A DNA stretch of 64,000 nucleotides from Mytilus californianus (lineage: Eukaryota; Mollusca; Bivalvia; Mytilida; Mytilidae), in NCBI RefSeq assembly GCF_021869535.1, contig NW_026262701.1:4045501-4109500 (forward strand), in the 5' to 3' direction. Below, one piece after another: positions 54,501 through 64,000 of the stretch (its first letter is position 1; each line of letters starts with the position of its first letter). Both the position numbers and the translations under genes were made by a program. Below the pieces are notes generated by a model. It worked only from the letters and a program-made list of their open reading frames with translations, was not told the DNA's origin and made no database searches.

Positions 54501-54570
54501 TTAACAGGTATTGGTAGGACAAATGTATGATGGAGGCCATCTTGTGATAGAACATCCAAAGACTTCATAG
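45488..54570 (+). CDS. LYRM4: LYRM4 (ISD11), cysteine desulfurase partner for Fe-S cluster assembly (three exons, complete)
   Basis: LYRM4 binds and stabilises NFS1 together with acyl carrier protein in the mitochondrial matrix and is needed for iron-sulfur cluster synthesis. Exons 45488-45567, 53057-53177 and 54508-54570 have GT-AG borders and matching phases and give 87 residues (91 in human). The LYR-type motif is ALYKQILKES (residues 8-17), followed by FTSYNYRNYAIRKTRDEF, ENK-like QNKDVTDP, LKDLFKKAKDDLEIIQRQ and the family ending VLVGQMYDGGHLVIE. Intron 1 is 7.5 kb and full of mobile elements. An LTR retroelement ends 21 bp upstream of the ATG and has displaced most of the promoter. FARS2 lies upstream in divergent orientation, as in human. 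Confidence 0.95.
45883..46068. mobile_element. Small MITE with GTTTCCG ends
   Basis: TGTGTTTCCGCTAACGTACT at the left is matched in inverted orientation by AGGGTTAACGGAAACGCA at the right, with GTAGGTAGG blocks inside both ends. Before it, 45690-45785 holds several copies of a GGTCAAATCG-type motif. In LYRM4 intron 1. Confidence 0.45.
46414..47231. mobile_element. MITE with CAGTCAGGGGACTT terminal inverted repeats
   Basis: CAGTCAGGGGACTT at 46414 is inverted as AAGTCCCCTGACTG at the right end; the match continues as AAATGAGTGATTT-like sequence inward. ATCACTT..TTTAAGTA motifs recur throughout. The central part contains the long perfect palindrome. No ORF. Confidence 0.6.
46560..46667. repeat. 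108-bp perfect palindrome without spacer
   Basis: The arms start ATCAACACAGATATTTAAAG and meet at ATCACTTA|TAAGTGAT. Each arm is 54 bp and I found no mismatch. It can form a cruciform in DNA or a 54-bp hairpin in RNA. It lies within LYRM4 intron 1. Confidence 0.92.
47264..47663. repeat. Approximate 36-bp repeats between a G run and a C run
   Basis: Units with GGTTAGAACAGGGTCGCTTTT and CATGCCCTGCTGG repeat three to four times, followed by degenerate TCTAGAACAGG units. The region is framed by GCCTGGGGGGGGGG at about 47230 and CCCCCCGGGCCTGACTG at about 47650, which are roughly inverted. Open frames here are caused by the repeat. Confidence 0.5.
48700..49443 (-). repeat. Family A repeat, inverted copy
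   Basis: Ends with AGGCTCTTGAGAGCCTCTTG, the complement of the start of the copy at 11759, and contains AACAATGGGTTGTT-like and TAAGGAGTTATTGCCCTTTA blocks in reverse order. In LYRM4 intron 1. From 49444 to 50037 nothing else is recognisable. Confidence 0.65.
50038..51972. mobile_element. Element with TACGACCGCA inverted ends and three internal arrays
   Basis: TACGACCGCA at 50038 is inverted as TGCGGTCGTA at 51963-51972, followed by GCGCCCTGCGGAGC. Next to the left end is a GTCGTC-rich microsatellite (50088-50125). Arrays: about 170 bp units with AAGGGAAGGCTGGGATTGA (50160-50760), a 35-bp unit with GCGCAATAGCAAGAAAT (about 50920-51140) and a roughly 120-bp unit with TTTGATATGCTGAATCTAAC (51220-51790). 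Same general plan as pearl-like elements. In LYRM4 intron 1. Confidence 0.6.
52730..52950. repeat. 30-bp tandem repeat just upstream of LYRM4 exon 2
   Basis: Seven irregular units of GAGTACATGCTTGCTAGCTG then TGTTGGCT. The stretch between 51973 and 52730 shows no gene. Confidence 0.75.
53057..53177 (+). CDS. LYRM4: LYRM4 exon 2
   Basis: 121 bp after acceptor GCTGTTTCAG, ending AGACAG before donor GTAATA, phase 0 out. Encodes the central helices, RNYAIRKTRDEFRQ to LEIIQRQ. Confidence 0.95.
53317..53603. repeat. 57-bp tandem repeat, five near-identical copies
   Basis: AAACCAAGGGAACCACATGA begins each unit and GTGTCAGTAAGGT ends it. The copies are almost identical (one has an extra C), so the array is young. 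As 57 is a multiple of three, frames on both strands stay open through it; these are not genes. Starts 140 bp after LYRM4 exon 2. From 53604 to exon 3 no other feature is seen. Confidence 0.88.
54508..54570 (+). CDS. LYRM4: LYRM4 exon 3
   Basis: 63 bp after acceptor GTTAACAG, encoding VLVGQMYDGGHLVIEHPKTS and TAG. The position of the hydrophobic ending matches other ISD11 proteins. Confidence 0.93.
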   Translation, partial: VLVGQMYDGGHLVIEHPKTS

Positions 54571-54816
54571 TGTTTAATTTTAGTAGTTACAGAGAAATTA
54601 TGTTGCTTCATTATCAGAGAGTAACTTCAGTGTTTCAGTGTTCATGAAGATGTTGCACCATGATGTGATAACAGGCTCTCTAATCATTAAACATATACTT
54701 ATTGTAAATTACTTAACCAGGCAAAAATACCGACCATATATGTTTAATCTCAGTTCTCAAGGTGGAACATTTGAAATGATGATCTTGAATTATATAAATG
54801 ATGTTTGTTTGTTCCA

Positions 54817-54822
54817 ATTAAA
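54817..54822 (+). terminator. LYRM4: Candidate LYRM4 polyadenylation signal
   Basis: ATTAAA about 250 bp after the LYRM4 stop, followed within 30 bp by GT/T-rich sequence. Consensus match only. Confidence 0.35.
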
Positions 54823-55179
54823 GCATTACATGTGATTATTTTTTTATCAATGAGACAACTATTCACCAGTCAAGGGTATGACTAAAACAAGTGATTCCAT
54901 TATCACCTATTTAAGTGATTTTGATGGATCCTTTGATCTTCAAATACCACTTTCATTAATTTTCCATTAAATGACAATTTTTTCTGTAATTAACCTACAT
55001 GGATCAATTATCCCTTTTCTCTTGTTTATTAATTTCAGCAGAGTGCTTGGGCAGTAAGCTAGTGTGCTAAAGCTTTAAAAAGTACGCTTGGGAATTTTTC
55101 TGTAATCAAATATTCATTAACAAGCTGTAGTCTTACAGTGTTCAACATTCACGACTGTCCGATTGCCTTTGACAAGTGA

Positions 55180-56370
55180 AAGTCATCACCGGGAAAGAAA
55201 AAGCTGATTGGCAAGTAATAAAATTCAAAGTTAAAAATGCTGAAAAATGTGCAACTGTCTGATTGGCAAGTAAAAATTCAAAGATATAAATGCTGAAAAA
55301 TGTGCAACTGTCTGATTGGCAAGTAAAAATTCAAAGTTATAAATGCTGAAAAATGTGAACCTGTCTGATTGGCAAGTAAAAATTCAAAGTTATTAGTGCT
55401 GAAAAATGTGTACCTGTCTGATTGGCAAGTAAAAATTCAAAGTTATTAGTGCTGAAAAATGTGTACCTGTCTGATTGGCAAGTTAAAATTCAAAGTTAAA
55501 AATGCTGAAAAATGTGTACCTGTCTGATTGGCAAGTTAAAATTCAAAGTTAAAAATGCTGAAAAATGTGTACCTGTCTGATTGGAAGTAAAAATTCAAAG
55601 TTATAATTGCGGCTTAATGTGTACCTGTCTGATTGGCAAGTACATATTCAAAGTTAAAAATGCTGAAAAATGTGTACCTGTCTAATTAGCAAGTAATAAT
55701 TTAAAGTTTTAAATGCCGCAAGTACATATTCAAGGTTAAAAATGCTGAAAAATGTGTACCTGTCTAATTAGCAAGTAATAATTTAAAGTTTTAAATGCTG
55801 CAAAATGTGAACCTGTCTGATTGGCAAGTAAAAATTCAAAGTTATAGACATGATAAATGCTGAAAAATGTGTACCTGTCTGATTGGCAAGTAAAAATTCA
55901 AAGTTATAAATGCTGAAAAATGTGTACCTGTCTGATTGGCAAGTAAAAATTCAAAGTTAAAAATGCTGAAAGATGTGTACCTGTCTGATTGGCAAGTAAA
56001 AATGCAAAGTTAAAAATGCTGAAAGATGTGTACATGTCTGATTGGCAAGTAAAAATTCAAAGTTATAAATGCTGAAAAATGTGTACCTGTCTGATTGGAA
56101 GTAAAAATTCAAAGTTATAAATGCTGAAAAATGTGTACCTGTCTGATTGGAAGTAAAAATTTAAAGTTATAAATGCTGAAAAATGTGTACCTGTCTGATT
56201 GGAAGTAAAAATTCAAAGTTAAAAATGCTGAAAAAATGTGCATATGTCTGATTGGCAAGTAAAAATTCAAAGTTAAAAATGCTGAAAAAATGTGCACATG
56301 TCTGATTGGCAAGTAATAATTCAAAGTTAAAAATGCTGGAAAATGTCTACATGTCTTATTTGCAAATTCT
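55180..56370. repeat. 53-bp tandem array, about 21 copies
   Basis: Unit: TGCTGAAAAATGTGTACCTG then TCTGATTGGCAAGTAAAAAT and TCAAAGTTA. Copies vary by point changes and small indels; a doubled block near 55660-55800 shows secondary duplication. Downstream of LYRM4. 56371-56877 contains nothing but a poly-A run near 56712. Confidence 0.85.
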
Positions 56371-56877
56371 GAAAAATACAGAATCTGTATTAATTTTCTT
56401 TTAATCAATAAATCATCATATCAATCAGTCCCGACAATACCGTACTACCTGTGACATTCTCTGATTAATGGTGGCCATAAAAACTATGTCCACCATGATG
56501 GCCCTATATCATGTATATGTTCTTCATTATACCCCCTGTTGCTTAATTGATACACAAGGTATTACTCAAAAACTAGTCATTGGAAATTTAAGTGATAAGA
56601 TTAAATAGCTTACTGGTAAAGTGTCTCAGGTACATTGTAAATGTACATGTATATGATATGTCTCGGGTAAACAATATGTGTTTGTCAAATTTAATTACTG
56701 TGGTAATGACAAGAAAAAAAAAAAAAAAAAAAAATAATAAAACTGGCTGAACACATGGAACATATAGCTTAATATTATAAATTTAGAAAAAAAATGTCTT
56801 ATGACCTCAGTTTTTATATGTAGCTTATACTGCCATGACTGTTGGTTAAAAATTTAGCTGTTATACCTTTTAAATAA

Positions 56878-59490
56878 TTATACCCCCGCTTTAAAAAAAG
56901 GGGGGGGGGGGGGTTATACTGTTTTACCTCTGTCTGTCCCTCCGTCAGTCCATCCGTCAGTCCATCAGTCAGTCCGTCCGTCCCATGAATATTTTCGTCG
57001 CATTTTTCTCAGGAACTACTTGACAAGGATTTCTGAAATTTGGTTTCAGGGTTAATATAAGTAAGTTACACCGTTTGATGCGTTTTCAGATTCATCACTC
57101 AACAACTTCCTGTTTACCGAACACTTGTATTATTTTACACATGATAGCCAAGTTGAAAATTTTCGTCACATTTTTCATGTGTTTTTCTCAGCAACTACTT
57201 AACAAGGATTTCTGAAATTTGGTTTCAGGGCTTATAAGAGTAAGTTACACCGTGTGATGCGTTTTCAGATTTATCACTCAACAACTTCTTGTTTACTGAA
57301 CACTTGTATTATTTTACACATGATAGCCAAGTTGAAAATTTTCGTCACATTTTTCTCAGGAACTACTTGACAAGGATTTATGAAATTTGGTTTCAGGGTT
57401 TATATAAGTAAGTTACATCATGTGATGCGTTTTCAGATTCATCACTCAACAACTTCCTGTTTACCGAACACTTGTATTATTTTACACATGATAGCCAAGT
57501 TGAAAATTTTCGTCACATTTTTCTCAGGAACTACTTGACAAGGATTTCTGAAATTTGGATTCAGGGTTTATTTAAGTCAGCTATACCGTGTGATGCGTTT
57601 TCAGATTCATCACTCAACAACTTCCTGTTTACCGAAATATTTCGGCGGGTATATCATCAGTGAGTAGTAGCTCACAGTTTTAATTTTATACCGCTTTTAA
57701 AAAGGGGGCGTATACTGTTTTACCTCTGTCTGTCCATCCGTCAGTCCGTCCGTCCCATGAATATTTTCGTCGAATTTTTCTCAGGAACTACTTGACAAGG
57801 ATTTCTGAAATATGGTTTCAGGGTTTATATAAGTAAGTTACACCGTGTGATGCGTTTTCAGATTCATCACTCAACAACTTCCTGTTTACCGAACACTTGT
57901 ATCGTTTTACACATGATAGCCAAGTTGAAAATTTTCGTCACATTTTTCTCAGGAACTATTGGACAAGGATTTATGAAATTTGGTTTCAGGGTTTATATAA
58001 GTAAGGGGACGACCATTTGATATTCTGGGGGGGGGGGGGGGGGGGGGGGGGGGGGAGGAGGATTTTGAAAATAAATAACTCAGCCTTGATAATCACAAAA
58101 ATAAATGGTTTGTTCTGTGGTAGTTTGAAAATAAATTACCTGACTTGCAATGTATTGAAAATAAATAACTCAGCAGGTCTAATCGAAAGTATGAGATGGC
58201 ACCATATTCTTTCTTAAATTCATTTTTTTTCCGAAAAAAAAATCGGGAAACACTTCCCATATCTTTTAATAATAAAAGTATAAATATTATTTAAATATAC
58301 TTGAAATGTCAGAAAATTGGTTTCATTTAACTTGAGGTTAATTGTCTCAGGAACACTTACCTCACTTTTATTAAATCAGGGCCGTAACTACATTGAGACA
58401 AATGCCTCATGTAGGAAATTTCAAAACCAAACGCTTGTCTCCATATCAAATTGTGTTCATTGTGAGTGCCTTGCAAGAAGCAAGTTCTGTTCTCCCTCAG
58501 ACGTAGTCCCTGTTTTTTCGGGATCAATGTTTCTTATTTATTTGTCTTTTGTTCATTGATTGCCCTTCTGTATTCTGTTAGTGTTGCATTCATTTTGTAA
58601 TGTAGTAATTTTATTATTAAGTTGATAATGAGTTTAAAAAAACACAGCAGCCACAGACTTAACTATGTGAATTACATTTTTGCTTTATCATGCATATTTG
58701 TCTTTTGATGTTGTCCCTAGAAACTTAAGTCTTACACTGAATCTATAACGTGATAGTTTGCATTGAGACCAAAATATTGTCATAAAATTATTACAACAGA
58801 ACTTGCATTTTCAGTTTAAGAAAGGGTCTGGGGAACACCCAGAAGGCATGATTTTGCATCATTTGTTCTATAGCTTCTTGGGCCTTCAGCGGTTCAAAAA
58901 CCCTTCAAAAAAAATTTTGCCTCGCTCCGCTTGGCGAAACATGTTTGCCACGCTCCGCTTGGCGAAACATGTTTACCAATACTTTTAAAAGAGCCTTAGT
59001 TACAACCAAACTTTAATACTGTGTATGTATGCAATACATGTATATGCATTAGGGAAATTATAGAAGATTCATTTCTGCAGAGGATAATAATTAATTCTGA
59101 TTAAATGGTACATAATGACTTGACTATACATGAATTATTTATAATAAACAAATAATCTAAAAATTGTATGTTTTCGAATATTAAAAATGTAGTTGTGATA
59201 ATAAATAATCAGTCCCTACTTTAATGAAAATGAAAAATCTTGCTTCAATAGTGCAGAAAATAGATAATCTGTCCTCTTAGTTTACAAAAATAAATAACCG
59301 ATCCAAAACAAATCCTCCTGCCCCCCCCCCCCCCCCCCCCCCCCCCCAGAATATCAAATGGTCGTCCCCTAAGTTACACTGTGTGATGCGTTTTTAGATT
59401 AATCACTCAACAACTTCCTGTTTACCGAACACTTGTATTATTTTACACATGATAGCCAAGTTGAAAATTTTCGTCACATTTACAACCGTA
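56878..59490 (-). mobile_element. Two adjacent pearl-like elements, the second interrupted
   Basis: The first (56878-57660) begins TATACCCCCGC, has a GTCAGTCCGTCC microsatellite (56928-56985), about four units of a 170-bp core (GGAACTACTTGACAAGGATT, GTGATGCGTTTTCAGATTCA, ACACATGATAGCCAAGTTGA) and ends with the hairpin CCGAAATATTTCGG and GCGGGTATA. The second starts at about 57688 with the same order and is split by the element at 58005-59369, then continues to about 59490. Orientation is opposite to the copies at 4030 and 14920. Confidence 0.65.
58005..59369. mobile_element. Harbinger-like TIR element with TAA target duplication
   Basis: Perfect terminal inverted repeats GGGGACGACCATTTGATATT plus CT and then a long G (left) or C (right) run. 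TAA stands on both sides (58002-58004 and 59370-59372), and removing the element restores the core of the pearl-like repeat (ATAAGTAAGTTACAC). A 3-bp TAA/TTA target fits PIF/Harbinger. Subterminal GAAAATAAATAACTCAG-like blocks recur in both arms. No transposase. A motif GCTCCGCTTGGCGAAACATG occurs twice near 58924-58978. Confidence 0.8.
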
Positions 59491-59777
59491 TTAACAAGCA
59501 TTTGTACTAAATGAGACTTATTTTTTAAACTTTATATCTATACAGTTTCCATTCAATTACTACATCTAGTATTTTGGGAAATGAACATTATTACAGTATT
59601 TAGTTTGAAGACTAAAATATGCATTGAACATGGTTCTCTTAAGTCAGTTTTTACTCCTTTGGATCTTATGTTATAACATCTTTAGAATGATGATGATTTA
59701 AATCATACCTTCGTTTTTCCGTTATTTATAAGTTTTAGTAGAACGTTTTATTGATAAAACTGAAACACTATATGACA

Positions 59778-59865
59778 ATGATGGCTATAGAAGATATTGC
59801 TGTTCTGTTTAGTCCCGAAAGGAATGCTGATGAACTGTCAATCTACCAGCAGCATTTGCTAATTG
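59778..59865 (+). CDS. Candidate first coding exon of an unrecognised gene
   Basis: ATG at 59778 (or 59781) opens MMAIEDIAVLFSPERNADEL and SIYQQHLLI, ending CTAATTG before GTAACG, a fair donor in phase 1. Composition and charge look like real protein. No second exon could be placed before the window ends. Family unknown. Confidence 0.35.
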
Positions 59866-60329
59866 GTAACGATTTCAATAATAAGTTTTGTCTGACAATT
59901 TTCAGTTCATAAAATTATGCAATTAAAGGTTGCAACACCTTGACCCTATACTGTTTTGGTTAATACTATATGGGAATTCAAATATTTTTTTGAAAGTTTA
60001 AAGTGGTATAGCGCAAAGGTTTTTATGAATAAATTTCTGCATCAAAACATAAAATGACTATTCAAACCATTTTATTCTATTCCATACCTGTCACATATAT
60101 GTAATTGTATAAAACTTTTACATTAAAGTTCGTGTGTTTGTTGTAATGTACTTTTGATTGTTCCTAAAAACTTTTCCTGTCTAATGTTGTACCATGTGCG
60201 AACAACGTTTTAAGATTTTTATATAAATGTTGGGGCGGATTGAAGCGAAGAGGATTTTCCATTTTGCATCAGGTTTAGCTGTTCAAATGAGGCTCATCGC
60301 ACAAAATGGCATAGCAACTCGACAGGTTT

Positions 60330-60560
60330 ATACTATTGTGTTCGCCAGACGCGTGTTTCGTCTTCATGATACTCATCAGTGGAGTGAATTGGAAGGCCAA
60401 ATCAAATACAAAGTGTTAGGGCTTTAAAATAAGTCATAAAAGATACCAGACTTATAATTTTATAGGCCACATGCTCGTTTTGTCTACATAAAACTCATCA
60501 GTGGAGCTCAAATCAAAACATTTGGAAGGTCAACTCAAATACGTAGTTGTTGAACAATTA
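60330..60560 (+). repeat. Two copies of a mollusc repeat (CGCCAGACGCG type)
   Basis: CGCCAGACGCGTGTTTCGTC then TTCATGATACTCATCAGTGG at 60341, and a second related CTCGTTTTGTCTACATAAAA copy at 60472. I recall this as a widespread bivalve repeat. A 66-codon frame at 60227 overlaps it and is not a gene. Confidence 0.5.
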
Positions 60561-61900
60561 CCGAAAATTATGAACAGTTGTTCAAAATATGTCATACAAT
60601 GTAACTCGTCTTAATTGGTAGTACTGTGTATGCTAACCAATTATGATGCTTTACTATTGGTTTGCTTTTGATATATATATAAAATTTGTCCGCATGGTTT
60701 TTGTGCACTCAGATGTTAAATATTTTTGGCTTAACAAACGTTTATTTCCCGAGTACTTGTTGACAGTAATGATAGAAACACATGTTATGTACACAACAAT
60801 ATGAACTAATGACAAAAAAATACAATATAAATTGTCCATCTAATAAAATTCATTGTGCCTGAGAACTGGTCAGTAATACAGGTCTAATACAGAAAAACTG
60901 GTTAATACAGAATCTTTACTGGTCTTAATAGAGGATTGTAACTTCCGGTTTTGGGTTCAGAAACTAGATGTGTGTATTACGCGAAATATTAGAATTCAAC
61001 AAGTTGGATGTTATTTTTCACATGTTACAATCATTTTTTATTTGAATATATACAATTAGGGACCGTAGAAAGGATGAATATCGAGAATAGTCAACCGTAA
61101 AAAAATATTTCTCTGAGGGTGCAGTCTGAAGTGAAAGAAATTAGTAGGGTTGATATGATAATTATTTTGTGTCTGGAAATTGCCCTCACCACAAAGGACG
61201 AATATTTATGTAAAATATTTGATGGGAGATAACTCATTTAAAAATCAAGATGTTCCAATAATAGAGTTATTTTCCGATGAAATAAAAGGGTCATTCATCC
61301 CACATTATATTTTTAGGGTTATTCGCCATTCCTTGCATTCAATTTAAAATCAATCCAATTAGTTCATATTTGATTAGTATGATCTTAATACTGATCGTAT
61401 TAGTCCTCGATCAGCTTAATGTGGTTATTTAAGTCATTGGTTAATTAAGGTGTCATAAAATGGATTTGTTCATATTAATCCTGTATCATGTCCTCGTAAA
61501 GTAATTTAGGGTCTCGACCAGCTGTATTGGCCCTGTATACAACACAAATCGATCTTATACGACTGTACTTGAACATAATACAGGATAGATGCGAAAACAT
61601 CCATTTAATATCAATATAATTATATCTAGTTTTAATCATAGTTTAGGGATATAATCATTAAATCCAAAAGGTTGATAATAAAAATACACTTTTGTTTAAA
61701 CAAAAGATATTGAAGAAACAAATCATTAAATGTTATTTACATAACAAACAAAACAAGGGAAAAATAATTCTACGTGACATTAAAGAGAATTACTTGTAAT
61801 ATTGTTACATGTCGGTTTGTTCACCGGATAAAATATTGGATATTCATATGGGGACAAACTGAAATTTGTAATTTGAATTGTTCTAAACTAGTCTGTTAGT
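60561..61900. other. No gene or repeat recognised
   Basis: AT-rich sequence without coding-like frames. CAGTAATACAGG/CTAATACAGAAAAACTGG near 60872-60910 and short imperfect direct repeats are all that stand out. Confidence 0.4.
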
Positions 61901-61909
61901 TGTCTCGTT

Positions 61910-62445
61910 TGAAGTATTGGGGACTTTTATTGCTGACTATACGGTATGGGGTTTTCTCATTGCTGAAGGCCATATGGTTGCCTATAATTTCTTGCATTCA
62001 CTTCATTTAAACTTTGGTGGAAAGTAGTCTTAACTGGCAATCATACCACATCTCCTTATTTTTATATTATACAAACCAATCATATATGTGTCATTTATTT
62101 TGTTACCTTATTAAAGATAGAGTTACGTTACTTTTGTTCCATATTTATCAATTTATCTAACAAAACATATTACTCCGGACGCCAACTAAGACTATTGGCA
62201 TTCAACAATAAGCAAAACCCATACTCCATTGCCGTTATAAAAGGCCTCGAACTGACAATTGTAATATAATTCAAACGGCCTGATTTGTGTACAAAACAAT
62301 AGACGAAAAACAAATGTGATATTCAGCAACAAACGACAACCACTGAATTACATGCTCCTGGCATAGGATAAGCAAATACAGAATGTGGCGGGGTTTAACT
62401 TGTTTACTGGCGCCAAACCCTGCCGCTTAAGGCATTTTAGATAGT
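61910..62445. repeat. Two family M copies, tail to tail
   Basis: A plus copy ends near 62070 (CTGGCAATCATACCACATCT), and a minus copy follows at about 62170-62445 (GCAACAAACGACAACCACTG, AGAATGTGGCGGGGTTTAAC). Confidence 0.55.
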
Positions 62446-62696
62446 TTGTTTTGTGGCAAAAAAATCTATTTGACGTCGTTCAATATTATAAAAATTAATC
62501 TCAATTTCTTTTTTAGCGGTATAATCAATCAATAATCAACTCAATGTATCTTTCCATCTTTTCACTTTGGTAATGTTGTTGTCAGTTTTTCATCAACACT
62601 AACATTTTCCTACGTTTTGGATTATTCATTGAATAACTTAAGTCTTAACTAGATAAGTAAGTTAAAAGACATCAGGGAATATAGTGTCAATGGAAA

Positions 62697-62960
62697 TTAT
62701 ATTATTACCGGTACTAATTTTACTGCACCAGTGCGCATTTTGACAATTATTTTTTTCTTCAGTGATGTTCGAGGCCAAACTATTTGAAAGTCCATACCTA
62801 AAATAAACGTCGAAGAGTCAATAAAAGCAAAAAGGACCAAAAGTAAATCCCAACCCAGACGAATGATCAGAGCTATGCATGAGGAAGATGCATTTCTTAC
62901 TTTAAAAAAACTGTATAACAGCATATTTTAATCACCCAATATCCGCATTTTCATACCAGA
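62697..62960 (-). repeat. Dispersed repeat (GCACCAGTGCGCATT type)
   Basis: TTTTACTGCACCAGTGCGCA then TTTTGACAAT and CTTCAGTGATGTTCGAGGCC resembles a repeat I know from bivalves. A 75-codon minus-strand frame here (SCIALIIRLGWDLLLVLFAF) has no recognisable domain. A second partial match (TTTTACTGACCCAAGCG) lies at about 63071. Confidence 0.4.
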
Positions 62961-63329
62961 ACCGAAGTACTGGCTTTCTGGATTGATAATACCCTCAGAG
63001 ACAAACAGTCCACCAGCAGAGGTATCGTCCAAGTAGTAGCAAGTAGTAGCATTAACATTAACGGTTACCAATTTTACTGACCCAAGCGTACATTTTGACA
63101 ATACAGATGAGGATAGTTTTTATTATTAAACCAAGGTTCCAACTTCCTCAGGCAAAGTTGACCTTAGATATAATTGGGAATTACACAGAGTTCCATTTTT
63201 GGTCATTCAGCTTATTCTCATGTGTCGGGTCTATACAAACTGACTTCCCATTTTTTGGGGGGCATTGAGCGTTCCTGATGATGGTAAATCCAGAAAACAC
63301 TTCAGACCTAGAATTTACACTACTGGAAC

Positions 63330-63830
63330 AATGCCCCGTAGATTGGCCGTGAAAATGTCCGTAAAAATGCTGGTGATTTTTACAGTGTTTGTCACGGTTA
63401 TTTTACGGTGGGCCGTGAAACTTATCCGTGACAAAGCCGTAGAATGACTGTCGTGAAAAGGCTGTGAAAAGTTTGTGAAAAGGCCGTGAAGAGGTGCCAT
63501 CTGAAAACTTGGGTGAAAAGACCGTAGAAACCCTGTGAAAAAAAATGTACACCGTGAAAAAGTCGTGATAATGCATTATGTGCCCATTGTGAAAAGACCG
63601 TGAAATGTAGATATAGTACAGTATATGCCTTTATTTGTCGTGAAAAGGCCATGAAAAGGTGCCAACTGAAAACTTGGGTAAAGAGACCGTAGAAACCCTG
63701 TGAAAAACAAAAATGTACACCGTGAAAAAGTCGTGATAAATTATGTGCCCATTGTGAAAAGACCGTGAAATGTACATGTACTACTTTGATAAACAGCCAT
63801 TCACTGATTGTGAAAACTCCTGTAAAATGT
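63330..63830. repeat. Nested repeats built from a CCGTGAAAA motif
   Basis: The short motif CCGTGAAAA or close variants occurs more than a dozen times. On top of this a block of about 165 bp (GGTGCCATCTGAAAACTTGG to TGTGAAAAGACCGTGAAATG) is present twice. Open frames in this area come from the repeat. From 63831 to the end nothing is recognised. Confidence 0.7.
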
Positions 63831-64000
63831 TAAATGTATTTTTCAGGCCATAATTTAACAAAAAACTTAAATGCTTTATCAAGTGAAGTGAAATGCCTGA
63901 AAACCTAGTGTAAACATCTACAGACAACTTATTTAAGTACAATGCAAGTGAGACTATGAAAAACCATATTAAAATGCTGTATTTTTTTTAGTTATAGTTG

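Noticed and set aside
60227-60427. 66-codon plus-strand frame
   Set aside because: Overlaps a known type of dispersed repeat (CGCCAGACGCG).
62697-62924. 75-codon hydrophobic minus-strand frame
   Set aside because: Falls in a dispersed repeat and has no recognisable domain.
1-64000. CRISPR arrays, operons, bacterial features
   Set aside because: The many short-period arrays have no spacers of unique sequence, and genes have introns. This is animal nuclear DNA.

Overview
The window looks like nuclear DNA of a marine mussel, most likely Mytilus or a close relative. The reasons are AT-rich introns, animal-type split genes, and many dispersed repeats I recognise from mytilid genomes: a family ending in a motif like TTGGCAATCATACCACATCT, the CAGGTGCTCCGGAAGGGTAA family, and pearl-like elements with 160-bp cores and ACGG microsatellites. 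The species call rests on memory of these repeats, not on a search.

Three intact host genes can be built exon by exon, all with compatible splice phases. (1) FARS2, mitochondrial phenylalanyl-tRNA synthetase, minus strand, five coding exons between 20954 and 7846, 439 residues. (2) A compact RecQ-family DNA helicase, minus strand, four exons between 40242 and 33670, 535 residues, with one predicted GC-AG intron and a cysteine-rich tail. (3) LYRM4/ISD11, the small partner of the mitochondrial cysteine desulfurase, plus strand, three exons between 45488 and 54570, 87 residues. FARS2 and LYRM4 point away from each other, as they do in human, so this looks like old microsynteny, here with the helicase between them.

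The most unusual object is a 5.04-kb LTR retroelement (40426-45466) inserted between the helicase and LYRM4 start codons. Without it those starts would be about 204 bp apart. The element has near-identical 206/207-bp LTRs, a primer-binding-like site, a 60-bp tandem repeat leader, a Gag-like ORF with an N-terminal helix-hairpin-helix domain and two CCHC knuckles, and a second ORF overlapping by ATGA. The second ORF contains the N-terminal lobe of a Tpt1/KptA RNA 2'-phosphotransferase. I see no reverse transcriptase, integrase or RNase H, so it is probably non-autonomous.

Layout. 1-7845: repeats and pearl-like arrays. 7846-24480: FARS2, its introns and a candidate promoter; a broken THAP/DDE transposase-derived gene lies in intron 3. 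24684-26504: a TIR transposon with a 9-bp target duplication and a LINE fragment inside. 26505-33669: repeats, a four-copy tandem duplication carrying an exon-like unit, and two unrecognised coding-like pieces. 33670-40425: helicase and promoter. 40426-45466: LTR element. 45467-54822: LYRM4, its long introns full of MITEs, a 108-bp perfect palindrome and tandem arrays. 54823-64000: a 53-bp array, two pearl-like elements interrupted by a Harbinger-like element with TAA target duplication, one candidate first exon, and more repeats. No tRNA, rRNA or CRISPR was found.
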